A stretch of 64,000 bases of DNA, taken from positions 62,001-126,000 of the forward strand of contig JAZQAK010000007.1 in assembly GCA_045545175.1 (NCBI GenBank), given 5' to 3'. The position numbers and the translations under genes are program-made. The DNA comes from RGIG6165 sp045545175. GTDB lineage: Bacteria; Bacillota; Clostridia; Oscillospirales; Feifaniaceae. Shown here in pieces: positions 17,151 to 25,542 of the stretch; the first letter of the stretch is position 1, and every line of letters begins with the position of its first letter. A model generated the notes under the pieces. That model was not told the origin of the DNA. It saw only the letters and a list, made by a program, of their open reading frames with translations, and ran no database searches.

Positions 17151-18636
17151 ATTTATGGTAAAGTTTTTTCGTCTGGTGCTTGGGCTCACACGTTACGTTG
17201 ATGCCCAGTTTTCTGTATACGTCAAGGTCAACCTGTGAGAGAATGACCGTTGAATGAGCCTCACAGTTTCGAAGCTTTTCAAGCTGTTTTGTCGCAAGTG
17301 ATGCAACCTCGCTCTGCGCCGCTGACACGGTAAGCGCTATGAGCACCTCGTCCGAATGAAGCCTCGGATTATGGTTGCCGAGCATCTCGGTTTTGAGCTT
17401 CTGTATCGGCTCGATAACCTCGGGTGATATTAAATATACGTCATCGTCAATACCGCCGAGCACCTTTACCGCATTGAGAAGTGCCGCCGCAGACGCACCG
17501 AGCAGATTTTTGTTCCTGCCCGTCACAATCTGTCCGTCGGGCAATTCAATTGCAACGACGGGCTGCATATCCGACGCCTTCGTCTTTTCATAAGCGGCGG
17601 TTACTACCGCACGGTCGGAAACACAGACGCCTGCCTGATTCATAAGCAGTTCGATTTTGTCAACCGCCTCTTTACTTCCCCTGCCCATACGCTGTTCGCA
17701 GAGTGCAGAGAAATAACGGCGTACTATTTCTTCCTTCGCGGCTTTTCTGACCGCCTCATCGTCAATTATACAGTTGCCTGCCATATTTACCCCCATATCC
17801 GTGGGCGATTTATACGGACTCTGTCCGAGAATCTTTTCAAACATCGTGCGAAGTACGGGGAATACCTCAACGTCCCTGTTGTAGTTTACAGTCGTTTCCC
17901 CGTAGGCTTCAAGATGATACGGATCTATCATATTGACGTCGTCAAGGTCGGCAGTTGCCGCCTCGTAAGCAAGATTCACGGGGTGCTTTAAAGGAATATT
18001 CCATATCGGAAAGGTCTCAAACTTGGCATAGCCTGCCGAAACACCGTGGAGAAAATCGTGATAAAGCTGTGAAAGACAGGTCGCCATCTTTCCGCTGCCG
18101 GGACCGGGTGCGGTCACAACAACGAGCGGTCTTGACGTTTCGATAAACTCGTTCTTTCCAAAACCTTCCTCACTCACCACGTGGGACACGTTAAGCGGAT
18201 AACCGTCAATAAGCCTGTGAAGATAGACCTTCATACCAAGGTCCTCAAGTTTCTTTTTGAATGCCGTTGCTGACGGCTGTTCCTTAAACTTAGATATAAC
18301 GACGCTGCCCACGTAGAGCCCGATTTCACGGAAAGCATCTATAAGACGAAGCACGTCACTGTCATACGTGATACCAAGGTCACCGCGGACCTTGTTCTTT
18401 TCTATATCAATGGCACTGATTACGATAACGACCTCAACGTCCTCACCGAGATTTTTGAGCATAAGCACCTTACTGTCAGGCTTGAAGCCAGGCAAAACAC
18501 GCGAAGCGTGATAATCGTCAAAAAGCTTACCGCCAAATTCAAGATAAAGCTTGCCGCCGAATTCCTTTATACGCTTACGAATCTGTTCGGACTGCTTTTG
18601 TATATATGCATCGTTATCAAAGCCCATCTGCCACAT
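17149..18636 (-). CDS. DUF1846 family protein
   Basis: Conserved Firmicutes protein of 495 residues (DUF1846). Its function is not established. It starts MWQMGFDNDAYIQKQSE; GAGG lies about 9 nt before this ATG and the family begins the same way. A glycine-rich stretch TAPGPGSGKMATCL resembles a P-loop (GxGSGK) but no clear Walker B is seen, so nucleotide binding is only a suggestion. It is monocistronic with its own promoter and terminator. Confidence 0.9.
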   Translation of the reverse strand: MWQMGFDNDAYIQKQSEQIRKRIKEFGGKLYLEFGGKLFDDYHASRVLPGFKPDSKVLMLKNLGEDVEVVIVISAIDIEKNKVRGDLGITYDSDVLRLIDAFREIGLYVGSVVISKFKEQPSATAFKKKLEDLGMKVYLHRLIDGYPLNVSHVVSEEGFGKNEFIETSRPLVVVTAPGPGSGKMATCLSQLYHDFLHGVSAGYAKFETFPIWNIPLKHPVNLAYEAATADLDDVNMIDPYHLEAYGETTVNYNRDVEVFPVLRTMFEKILGQSPYKSPTDMGVNMAGNCIIDDEAVRKAAKEEIVRRYFSALCEQRMGRGSKEAVDKIELLMNQAGVCVSDRAVVTAAYEKTKASDMQPVVAIELPDGQIVTGRNKNLLGASAAALLNAVKVLGGIDDDVYLISPEVIEPIQKLKTEMLGNHNPRLHSDEVLIALTVSAAQSEVASLATKQLEKLRNCEAHSTVILSQVDLDVYRKLGINVTCEPKHQTKKLYHK

Positions 18637-18668
18637 TGCTTACTACCTCTTTTAAAAAACTGTTTTAT

Positions 18669-18697
18669 ATTTTATCACATTATATATCTTTTTGCAA
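18669..18697 (-). promoter_or_regulatory. Promoter of the DUF1846 gene
   Basis: TTGCAA (18692-18697), 17-nt spacer, TAAAAT (18669-18674) on the minus strand. Confidence 0.6.
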
Positions 18698-18698
18698 T

Positions 18699-18730
18699 AA
18701 AAAAGCGAGGTATCTTTACCTTGTTTTTTT
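18699..18730 (-). terminator. Terminator after terL
   Basis: On the minus strand AAGGTA-AAGA-TACCT(C) is followed by CTTTTTTATT. It ends the phage transcription unit and marks the left edge of the prophage-like region. Confidence 0.65.
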
Positions 18731-18746
18731 CGTCCCGAAATCAAAA

Positions 18747-20030
18747 TCAAACAACCGTCACCTTGCCTTTAACCGTGTTGGAAAGCGGTTTTTCTACTGT
18801 AAAGTTATACTTCTTTACAGACGCCAACGCAGGTGGTGTAACACTTTCCCGTGAATACCACTCACAGCAGGCGTAGCGCAATGCCGCCATAGCATCGTCG
18901 TGGAAGGGAACGGGCTCGTCGGTATAGTCGCCGTTTTTGTCCTTTTGATAACGCCAGGAGGATATTTCGTCAATGGTATTCTCGCAAGCAGGATGAATGT
19001 AAATATTCCTTCTTTTGAGCCAGTCGTTACAGAAAGCGACCGGCTTTTTGACAACGCCCCTCGCATTAAAACCTGCCCTTCGCCACGTAACGATACGGTC
19101 GGGCTCGGCACAGTCGCACCACATGGGGATTTTTTTGTCAAAATCCCCTGCAAGAGAAATTATTTCATCCGTGGTCTTTTCTCTTACGTAAAGTTCACGC
19201 AGAATATAGATATCCCCGTCCTTGATGCCGATTTCAAGCAGGGCGTTGGCGTGATTGAAGCCAAAGTCCTGCCCATAGCGGACGTAGTCGTAGAAACTGT
19301 GGTCGGTTGCCACGTCCTTTATCTGATAATTGGTAAAAATCAGACCGCCTCTCTCGCCCCATTCGCCAAGACCGTAGATACGGTACCCTTCAGGGTCAAG
19401 TTCTTTTCTTTTCATCATACGCTCGTGATATTGCTTATCACAAAAAGCATTGTCGAGATACGTCGAATGGGAGAGCGTCACGTCCCCACGGTCGACGTCA
19501 AAGAAAACCCTTTTAATCCAATGACCTGCAGACACGGGATTAAAGGTGAGTCTTATCTGATAGAAAAGTCCGTCGGGCAGAATGCCTCGCAGACGGTCGT
19601 CAATAATTTCAAAGTCGTCCCGTGAAAGTTCGGTCGCCTCCTCAATCCAGATATCCGTTATATTTCCGCTCGTCGCCGTGACGGACTTTAAGCGTTCTCT
19701 CTGCGTTTCATCCGAAACTCCGCCGAAAAGCACCTCGTTACCGTTTGCGCACTTAACGTGAAGCGGTCTTGACGTAAAAGTAAAATAGTCGGACAGCCCC
19801 ATGCGTTTAACCGCCTTTTGCAGTTCCCTGAAGGTCGAGCGTTCGTTACTCTCGGCGGTTTTTCGTATACAGAGCAGATTTCTCCCCTTTTCAGATAACA
19901 GCCTCACGACGTAAAACATGGCCGAATCGAAGCTTTTACCGCTGCCTGCACTGCCCTTCATAACGACGTATCTCGTTTCAGCCTCCCAGCAGGGTAAAAA
20001 CACGCCGTTTCTCTGAATTTCAATCTTCAT
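18747..20030 (-). CDS. terL: Phage terminase large subunit
   Basis: DNA-packaging motor ATPase/nuclease. Walker A GSAGSGKS near the N-terminus, a Walker B-like ITDIWIEEATEL, and the C-terminal RNase H-like nuclease with YGQDFGFNHANA and CDCAEPD acidic residues. The length is 427 residues from ATG 20030, chosen because AAAGGA lies 5 nt upstream. It sits downstream of the lysis genes and about 15 kb from the portal gene, not next to it as usual. Hairpin array H5 forms its 5' leader. Confidence 0.93.
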   Translation of the reverse strand: MKIEIQRNGVFLPCWEAETRYVVMKGSAGSGKSFDSAMFYVVRLLSEKGRNLLCIRKTAESNERSTFRELQKAVKRMGLSDYFTFTSRPLHVKCANGNEVLFGGVSDETQRERLKSVTATSGNITDIWIEEATELSRDDFEIIDDRLRGILPDGLFYQIRLTFNPVSAGHWIKRVFFDVDRGDVTLSHSTYLDNAFCDKQYHERMMKRKELDPEGYRIYGLGEWGERGGLIFTNYQIKDVATDHSFYDYVRYGQDFGFNHANALLEIGIKDGDIYILRELYVREKTTDEIISLAGDFDKKIPMWCDCAEPDRIVTWRRAGFNARGVVKKPVAFCNDWLKRRNIYIHPACENTIDEISSWRYQKDKNGDYTDEPVPFHDDAMAALRYACCEWYSRESVTPPALASVKKYNFTVEKPLSNTVKGKVTVV

Positions 20031-20047
20031 AAATATCCTTTCCATAA

Positions 20048-20151
20048 CGTTGCCGAAAGGCAACATATCGAGTGCGTCAGCACATATCGAATCGAAGATA
20101 TATCGAGTGCGAAGCACATATCGCTGTTAAAGAAACTTTCGTTTCTTTAAC
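20048..20151 (-). repeat. Hairpin array H5 (spacer TCGATAT)
   Basis: Read on the minus strand: GTTAAAGAAAC-GAAA-GTTTCTTTAAC, then GTGC-TTC-GCAC, ATC-TTC-GAT, GTGC-TGAC-GCAC and GTTGCC-TTTC-GGCAAC, each pair separated by TCGATAT. It lies between the ACAGAACAAATGTA motif and the terL ribosome binding site, so it is in the mRNA leader of terL. Confidence 0.75.
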
Positions 20152-20152
20152 A

Positions 20153-20170
20153 TACATTTGTTCTGTTTTT
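20153..20170 (-). repeat. ACAGAACAAATGTA motif, copy 1
   Basis: One of five copies in the prophage (others at 31468, 34176, 37204, 44895), all on the minus strand as AAAAACAGAACAAATGTA, each preceded by a hairpin. It resembles one half of a Firmicutes LexA box (GAACnnnnGT), but the second half is poor. Confidence 0.7.
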
Positions 20171-20590
20171 GTGTTAAAAATAATGAAATTCCAAAAGGAA
20201 TTTCTTCCACAATTCTGCCGTCGTCCTCACAAAGCATCATTATCGGCAGGGCGCAGAGACCCTCCCCTACAAAGGCTCCCTTGTGTCGTCCTCACCTCTA
20301 CAAAGCCTCCCTTGTGTAAAGGGAGGGGGACCGCTTGCGGTGGAGGGATTGTCTATTTAATGATTTTTGCACTGCAAAAATCTACCTCAATTCCGAATTG
20401 CGTCGTCACAAAGTACGCTTTGCTTCATTTTGCTATTCGCAAAATTTCGCCTGCTCCCTTGTTCCTCCTTTTCCCAACACAACGCACTTCGTTCTGCCTT
20501 GTGTCGGGAGCCCTATTGTCCGCATTCCGAATTGCTATCCCCGCCCCTTTTACGTTTTACTTAAATTTCATATTACACAAATCGTATAAA
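20171..20590. repeat. Repeat-filled gap upstream of terL (families A, G, B, C)
   Basis: A family A hairpin (20185-20215), GGCAGGG unit (20240-20275), an incomplete and a complete family B unit (20283-20355), a family C unit (20402-20521), and a short heptamer. At 20533-20572 a fifth copy of the tandem-array boundary is present (AAGTAAAACGTAAAAGGGGCGG) with no gene after it. No coding potential beyond that is seen. Confidence 0.7.
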
Positions 20591-21163
20591 TCAGTCGTAC
20601 AGTTTTAGATGATTTTCTATTTCATTAGACAAATATTCAGATGTGTCATTAGTATACCAAAGCACTAAAGGGAAAACCACAAGCCATTTCACTGCAAGAA
20701 ACCAAAATACGTTATGTTTAAAGAAACTGATTTCCCGTAAAATGTAATTAGTAACAAGCGTAAACTCCAAGCAATACCATGCCATATCTGTAAGTGTTTT
20801 AACGACTAATACGTATTTCGGCTTAAATCCTGCATCGGCAAATTTTTTCTTACATATGCGAGCAGATTGTACAACACCTCGGATTAGCAATATCGTAAAT
20901 ACTACTATACCAAGAACAACTCCTATTCCATAACCGAAATATTCCGTCAAGGTATAGTACGAGTCAGCCACATCACCCACAAAAAATATTCCGCCAAAAA
21001 TAAAACCGGTTACTAATAATAGAGTTTCTGCATACGGTTCCAAATGCTTTATGTAGAACTTGGGGGGTGTTTTTTTGCTCATAGCATAAGCTTTTGCCAA
21101 GACTCCCAATATAAGATAAGGCAGTATTACAAATACTACTAACAATACTACTTTCCAATTCAC
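20591..21163 (-). CDS. Array membrane protein, copy 4
   Basis: A 190-residue hydrophobic protein with about four helices, of unknown function. It starts GTG-AAT-TGG (MNWKVV) after AAAGGGGCGG. Family marks: M-x-W start, a PPKFYIKHLEPYAETL segment after the first helix, and AVKWLVVFPLVLW near the C-terminus. It is the fourth of four tandem paralogues (20591-23012), which share start region, length and these two motifs but are otherwise divergent. Possible roles are immunity or superinfection exclusion; this is inference from the array layout only. Confidence 0.7.
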   Translation of the reverse strand: MNWKVVLLVVFVILPYLILGVLAKAYAMSKKTPPKFYIKHLEPYAETLLLVTGFIFGGIFFVGDVADSYYTLTEYFGYGIGVVLGIVVFTILLIRGVVQSARICKKKFADAGFKPKYVLVVKTLTDMAWYCLEFTLVTNYILREISFFKHNVFWFLAVKWLVVFPLVLWYTNDTSEYLSNEIENHLKLYD

Positions 21164-21182
21164 AAAACCGCCCCTTTACGTT

Positions 21183-21722
21183 TTACTTGAGTTTAATCTG
21201 TGTTGCCCTCTTTTTAATCATCCAATAAGCCACACACAAAACCAACGGAAAAATTACAAGCCACTTTACTGCCCGATACAAACGATTAAACATCATGTCC
21301 TCTGTAAAAAAGGTGAAGAACGTGCATATACACAACGTATAAGATACACTGTTCACACAAAAAATATATTTATTTTTTATTCCTTGCCCGCAGGACATTT
21401 TCTTGCTTAGTCTCAATGATATAACAACAGTAATGACGATTATCATTACCGTCAAAACTATACCTATTGCTAATCCTGTTTGCCGTTCATTGTAAAACGT
21501 AAAGTTATTGCCAAGCAATATCAGCGTTTTTCGAATATCATACACGAAAAAGGTGCAAAACCCCAACGAAAGCAATAAAATTACTGTTGTCGATATAGGT
21601 CGAAGATACTTTTCATAGTATGCGGGAAGTGAATTTTCGTTTGAAACATAAGCTCTTTCCATTGCAATCAAAATAAAAGCAATAACACCAACTAAACTTA
21701 TAAAAATTACATTCCAATTCAC
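21183..21722 (-). CDS. Array membrane protein, copy 3
   Basis: A 179-residue, about four-helix paralogue. GTG start (MNWNVIF) after AAAGGGGCGG, LPAYYEKYLRPISTT segment and AVKWLVIFPLVLC motif. Its last residues (TQIKLK) match the C-terminus of the 36-residue peptide gene at 23032-23142 (LQIKLK), so its end was formed by recombination with a copy of that gene. Function unknown. Confidence 0.7.
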   Translation of the reverse strand: MNWNVIFISLVGVIAFILIAMERAYVSNENSLPAYYEKYLRPISTTVILLLSLGFCTFFVYDIRKTLILLGNNFTFYNERQTGLAIGIVLTVMIIVITVVISLRLSKKMSCGQGIKNKYIFCVNSVSYTLCICTFFTFFTEDMMFNRLYRAVKWLVIFPLVLCVAYWMIKKRATQIKLK

Positions 21723-21796
21723 AAAACCGCCCCTTTACGTTTTACTTAAGTTTGATCTGCAATATATTTTTCAATTTGCCGTAACATTCCCCTTTT

Positions 21797-22375
21797 TCAC
21801 CCGTACAGTTTTACGTATTTTATCATTTGATCAGGAATATCATCAATTAACAAACGTTTCAAAAAACAGAGTGTAAGCGGAAAAATCACAAGCCATTCTA
21901 TCGCCATAATCCATGCCCCACACTTTTGTATAAGCAGAGCAAATACCAAAACTTCCAAGCCCAGATCTGCAGTAGCATCAGAAATATTATTTAAAAGAAA
22001 CATATACTTCGCCTTAAACCTGAATTTCGGATATGTCTCTTTGATCATTTTTAGCGTTGCCATTGCTATCCAGACAATTACTGCCAGCGAAACAACTACA
22101 CCTATTACGTATCCTGTTATCCAGTGTTTATCCGCAAATTCGGGGATAAACACTGTGTTACCGCTAACCAGTTTGTAATATGAAGTTGCCACATAATGCA
22201 CAAAAACCGCATTAAATAACATACCTATAAAGAAATCAACAGTCACTATATACGGACCAAAATACCTGACCCAGAATACAGGTTGCGGTTTATGTATCCT
22301 TGAATATCCTGCGTTAACAGTAATTAAACAAAATGTAATTACTCCCACAAATATCAGTACATATTTCCAAAACAC
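21797..22375 (-). CDS. Array membrane protein, copy 2
   Basis: A 192-residue, about four-helix paralogue. GTG start (MFWKYVL) after AAAAGGGGGCGG, QPVFWVRYFGPYIVT and AIEWLVIFPLTLC motifs. The 74 nt after its stop contain a remnant of the small peptide gene, reading KNILQIKLK in frame without its start. Function unknown. Confidence 0.7.
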   Translation of the reverse strand: MFWKYVLIFVGVITFCLITVNAGYSRIHKPQPVFWVRYFGPYIVTVDFFIGMLFNAVFVHYVATSYYKLVSGNTVFIPEFADKHWITGYVIGVVVSLAVIVWIAMATLKMIKETYPKFRFKAKYMFLLNNISDATADLGLEVLVFALLIQKCGAWIMAIEWLVIFPLTLCFLKRLLIDDIPDQMIKYVKLYG

Positions 22376-22412
22376 AAAACCGCCCCCTTTTACGTTTTAC
22401 TTAAGTTTATCA

Positions 22413-23012
22413 TCATTCATCCACCTGAACGGGTTGCTGTAATAATTTACGTAATGCCCTTATCCTGATTACAAAAAACAAACCCCATTTTATCAGCAAA
22501 TACCATATAATATCGAATTCGATAAATATCATTTCATATACGATGCGTTCCATCAGTACCTCGTATATAAGATTTTCGTATATTATCCCCAGTGCAGTTT
22601 TTAGACACTCCACGTATTTGACCTTAGTCGTTTTATGCGAATTGTTTTCTCTGATTCTGCGAAGATATACTAAAACCGACATGACGGCAAAAGCAAAAAG
22701 CAGAACCAACCCAAGAATAAATCCTATTCTCCATTCTATAGGATATGTATTTCTGAAATCAAAACCGGCATATCGTTTTGAATACAGCAACGCAACAAAA
22801 GCATTCGCTGTATTACAGGAAAACAAGCAAACAAGAATCAGCGATATAAGTAAATACAGTGTTTCACTTATTGGCTCAACATATTTGACATACCACTCCG
22901 GCAGGGGCTTGTTTTTGATCATTTGATCTCTGTGAACCCCTCTTCCTATCGCCAAAAAAACAAATACAGGCAACACTATACCAACCATTATCCAAAAAAA
23001 TCTCCAATCCAC
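22413..23012 (-). CDS. Array membrane protein, copy 1
   Basis: A 199-residue, about four-helix paralogue, first in the array. GTG start (MDWRFFW) after AAAAGGGGCGG, LPEWYVKYVEPISETL motif; the C-terminal LIKWGLFFVIRI is the most diverged version of the KWLVxFPL motif. It starts 19 nt after the small peptide gene, so the two are probably co-translated. Function unknown. Confidence 0.7.
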   Translation of the reverse strand: MDWRFFWIMVGIVLPVFVFLAIGRGVHRDQMIKNKPLPEWYVKYVEPISETLYLLISLILVCLFSCNTANAFVALLYSKRYAGFDFRNTYPIEWRIGFILGLVLLFAFAVMSVLVYLRRIRENNSHKTTKVKYVECLKTALGIIYENLIYEVLMERIVYEMIFIEFDIIWYLLIKWGLFFVIRIRALRKLLQQPVQVDE

Positions 23013-23031
23013 AAAACCGCCCCTTTTACGT

Positions 23032-23142
23032 TTACTTAAGTTTAATCTGCAATATGTTTTTCATGTTATCTTCCGATATATTGCCTCTGAAATAATCTTT
23101 CGCATCGGCTATAACGTTGCTGGTATTTTGATATTTTCTCAT
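23032..23142 (-). CDS. 36-residue peptide heading the membrane-protein array
   Basis: Small gene with a strong AAGGAG 5 nt before its ATG. It encodes a soluble 36-residue peptide, MRKYQNTSNVIADAKDYFRG at its start and LQIKLK at its end. Only its 3' end is repeated between the following paralogues, so it marks the original head of the array. It may be the remnant of a longer gene or a real peptide partner of the membrane proteins. No homology recognised. Confidence 0.5.
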   Translation of the reverse strand: MRKYQNTSNVIADAKDYFRGNISEDNMKNILQIKLK

Positions 23143-23218
23143 TCGGTCTCCTTAATTTTAGCATTATTTTGTTTGTTTTTAAAGTCCTTTCCTGAAAGAG
23201 AGGGGAATTTCCCCTCTC

Positions 23219-24085
23219 TTACTTCTCTTTATAATATTTGATCATCTGCTTGTACTGCTCGGGAGTGAGGCCGAGTGCATTAAGAAGCTCTTTCGGCGGA
23301 TTTGTAATGCCCATACTTGCCAGACTTTGCAACGTTCCAAGTGCATTTTTCTGATAAGTGTGATAATTCGTGTCGGCACGGTCCTCATTTTCCCACGCTC
23401 TGTCCTGTTCTCTCTTTTCCTTATCGGTCAGATAGCCGATTTTGTCGAGATTAAGCTTGTTTTTCGCATCGAGAATTGCCGCTTCGCCCTTGTAACGAAC
23501 GTCGGCTATCTGCGAGTCGATGTCGCTGATTGCCTGATTTCTGCCAATCTCATTTGCCGTAAGCTCGGCACCGTATGCGGCGTTTGAGGCAACCTGTGAG
23601 CTTTCGCTCATACCGCCCTCGGACAGACCCGCACGGATAAGCGCTTCATTTAAATCCTTGTTGTTCATCATATAGTTGGTGTAGGCGTTTCTTGCAGAGG
23701 CGTCGTAGGCATTATGAACGCCATTTTTCTGACTTTCAAGCTGATTTATCGCCATTTTCGTCAGATTATTCTGCCCGACGGTCATATCATTAAGTGCTTT
23801 GCCGTACATATCCTCGACCGTCTGTGTGCCTGCGGACGTTATACCGCCTGTTGCTGACGGTGCAGGGTTCTCCACAAGTTTTGATGTATAATTGCCTGCA
23901 GTACCGCCCGTGATTTTCCAACTCCTGCTGCTTCCATTTGGAGTTACAATCGAACCCACCGGTAATTCATTCTGTGTCTTTCCTGTTTTGGGGTCAATAT
24001 ATGCTCCTACCGTTCCAAGCCCCGGCACCCAAGCCTTAGCATTGGGGGCGGGTACTTTTTCTTTTAAAGCGTCTTCTAATGTCAT
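23219..24085 (-). CDS. Phage virion/ejection-type protein
   Basis: A 288-residue protein, rich in Ala, Asn, Gln and coil-forming helices in its middle (about 90-250), ending with LTPEQYKQMIKYYKEK. Composition and place after the lysis genes suit an internal or ejection protein of a short-tailed phage, but no catalytic motif is visible. AAGGAGG lies 8 nt before the ATG, and it overlaps the endolysin stop as ATGA. The identity as ejection protein is inference. Confidence 0.6.
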   Translation of the reverse strand: MTLEDALKEKVPAPNAKAWVPGLGTVGAYIDPKTGKTQNELPVGSIVTPNGSSRSWKITGGTAGNYTSKLVENPAPSATGGITSAGTQTVEDMYGKALNDMTVGQNNLTKMAINQLESQKNGVHNAYDASARNAYTNYMMNNKDLNEALIRAGLSEGGMSESSQVASNAAYGAELTANEIGRNQAISDIDSQIADVRYKGEAAILDAKNKLNLDKIGYLTDKEKREQDRAWENEDRADTNYHTYQKNALGTLQSLASMGITNPPKELLNALGLTPEQYKQMIKYYKEK

Positions 24086-24624
24086 AAATTATTCCTCCTT
24101 ATGTATGCGAGAGCCTTACGGCAAACCCAGTAGAGTCTGCCACACGGCTCTTTTTTTACTTCTTTGATAAGACCTGCCGTATCACTCACAATGCCGAGTG
24201 TGGCAAGTTCTTTTGCTATGTCGGCAATGTCGGTCGGCTGAATATATTTCATAGGGTCGGTATTTGCGGGATACGCCATTGACGTGCCACGGTGCACCTC
24301 AAAATGTAAGTGTCTGCCCGACGAATTGCCCGTGTTACCCATTACGCCGAGCAGCGTCCCCTCGCTAACCGTCTGCCCTTTTCTGACGGCTATGCTGTCA
24401 AGGTGAGCATAACGTGAAAAATATCCGTCCGTATGCTTTAAAACGACGTAGTTTCCGTAAGAGGAATGATTTGTTTTTACTGTAAAGACGGTTGCCTTTA
24501 CAGGTGCGTAAATATTGTAGTCCTTGTCGGTAGGGATAAGGTCCACACCGCAGTGGTAACCGCACTTCCAGCCACCTTTGACGCCGTATTTGCAGGTGAT
24601 TTTGTAATTTTTAACGGGATACAT
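24082..24624 (-). CDS. M23 peptidase endolysin
   Basis: Zinc endopeptidase that cleaves peptidoglycan cross-links at phage release. LytM-type motifs are visible: HCGVD (zinc His24 and Asp28) and GRHLHFEV (HxH). The catalytic domain fills the first ~140 of 180 residues and a short tail follows, with no obvious binding domain and no signal peptide, so export would depend on the adjacent holin-like genes. Confidence 0.92.
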   Translation of the reverse strand: MYPVKNYKITCKYGVKGGWKCGYHCGVDLIPTDKDYNIYAPVKATVFTVKTNHSSYGNYVVLKHTDGYFSRYAHLDSIAVRKGQTVSEGTLLGVMGNTGNSSGRHLHFEVHRGTSMAYPANTDPMKYIQPTDIADIAKELATLGIVSDTAGLIKEVKKEPCGRLYWVCRKALAYIRRNNL

Positions 24625-24628
24625 TTAT

Positions 24629-25195
24629 TCACTCCCTCTCTACTTTTTTCCATGCGTACATTTCTTTTTGCACAAGGCTGTGAACGAAACTGTTTTCACC
24701 GCCCGCACTTTCGTATTCTTCAATCAAGTCTTCGAGCGTCTCGATTTCTATATCGTTGATTTCCCCTGTTGCATGGTGGTTTCTGTAAATCTCACTGATA
24801 CTGTTTTTGAGTTCGGCACGAACTCTTTTGTTTTCCTTTTCTTCGTTTGAGTTGAATCTGTTATTTGTGTCGGTTTTGAACTCGTCAAACTTTTTAACAA
24901 GACCTTGCATCGAATCAGAAATTTTATTCTGAGCATCTACAAGTTTCTTCTGTATTTCAAAAGACTGCTCACGGTCACGGACTCTGTTGTCTGCAAATTC
25001 TTTGAGTTTCCCTTCAAGGCGGATAATAGCATCGTGGTCTTTGTTGTTTTTCTTAACCCATTTTATCGGTTTCCCGATGATGTCAAAGAACTTAACAACG
25101 GTTGTGTACACAGCAATTAAACCGGACATTATGACGAACACCGAAAGAATAAACGTGGTAAAATCAAGTCTTAATAATTCGTTTATTGCTTCCAT
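24629..25195 (-). CDS. Phage membrane/coiled-coil protein of the lysis cassette
   Basis: A 188-residue protein with one N-terminal membrane helix (about 12-37), then a long charged coiled coil (about 55-125) and a C-terminal helical part. This layout is common for holin-associated proteins in Clostridial phages. It overlaps the holin-like gene by 13 nt and lies just upstream of the endolysin. A role in lysis is inferred from context. Confidence 0.7.
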   Translation of the reverse strand: MEAINELLRLDFTTFILSVFVIMSGLIAVYTTVVKFFDIIGKPIKWVKKNNKDHDAIIRLEGKLKEFADNRVRDREQSFEIQKKLVDAQNKISDSMQGLVKKFDEFKTDTNNRFNSNEEKENKRVRAELKNSISEIYRNHHATGEINDIEIETLEDLIEEYESAGGENSFVHSLVQKEMYAWKKVERE

Positions 25196-25371
25196 TCATC
25201 TTTCTCTCTTTTTTCGTGCTGTGTGCCGAAGTAGAAAGCAATAACCGTTGTGTATATCGTCATAACCTCCTGCGACACGTCACCTCGGACAGCCAGAAAG
25301 CCAAACACAACTGTTAAAAGCAGTGTAACTATTGATTTTACGTTTATAAGTCGTGAGAATTTTTCTTTCAT
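25183..25371 (-). CDS. Holin-like small membrane protein
   Basis: A 62-residue protein with two short hydrophobic helices (about 12-28 and 36-50) and charged ends (start MKEKFSRLINVKS, end EKREKDEWKQ). Size, topology and place next to the endolysin suit a phage holin. GGAGG precedes the ATG. Confidence 0.75.
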   Translation of the reverse strand: MKEKFSRLINVKSIVTLLLTVVFGFLAVRGDVSQEVMTIYTTVIAFYFGTQHEKREKDEWKQ

Positions 25372-25373
25372 AT

Positions 25374-25532
25374 TTAATCCTCCGTATCCGTCAAAGCCTT
25401 GTACTGCTCGTCCGTGATTTCCGTATAATTTGCCATATCGTCCGCTTCGGAAAGGAATATCACCTTTCCGTACACCTCACCGTTGGTGAGATATTTGCCC
25501 TCATCGGCATATAAAACTTTTCTTTCTGTCAT
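25374..25532 (-). CDS. Small phage protein, 52 residues
   Basis: Encodes MTERKVLYADEGKYLTNGEV at its start and ends ALTDTED. GGAG lies 6 nt before the ATG. Short acidic proteins of this type are usual between tail-fibre and holin genes in Clostridial phages. Function unknown. Confidence 0.7.
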   Translation of the reverse strand: MTERKVLYADEGKYLTNGEVYGKVIFLSEADDMANYTEITDEQYKALTDTED

Positions 25533-25542
25533 TTTATTCTCC

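Noticed and set aside
18072..18130. P-loop ATPase activity of the DUF1846 protein
   Set aside because: Only a GxGSGK-like stretch is present with no recognisable Walker B or sensor motifs, so it was noted but not used as a functional call.
20171..20590. Open frames in repeat blocks giving proteins rich in RFASFCY, NSEFGMRN or TIHRNVIHYQTAASLP
   Set aside because: The same peptide strings arise wherever the C, A and E repeats occur, in different frames and without ribosome binding sites, so they are not genes.
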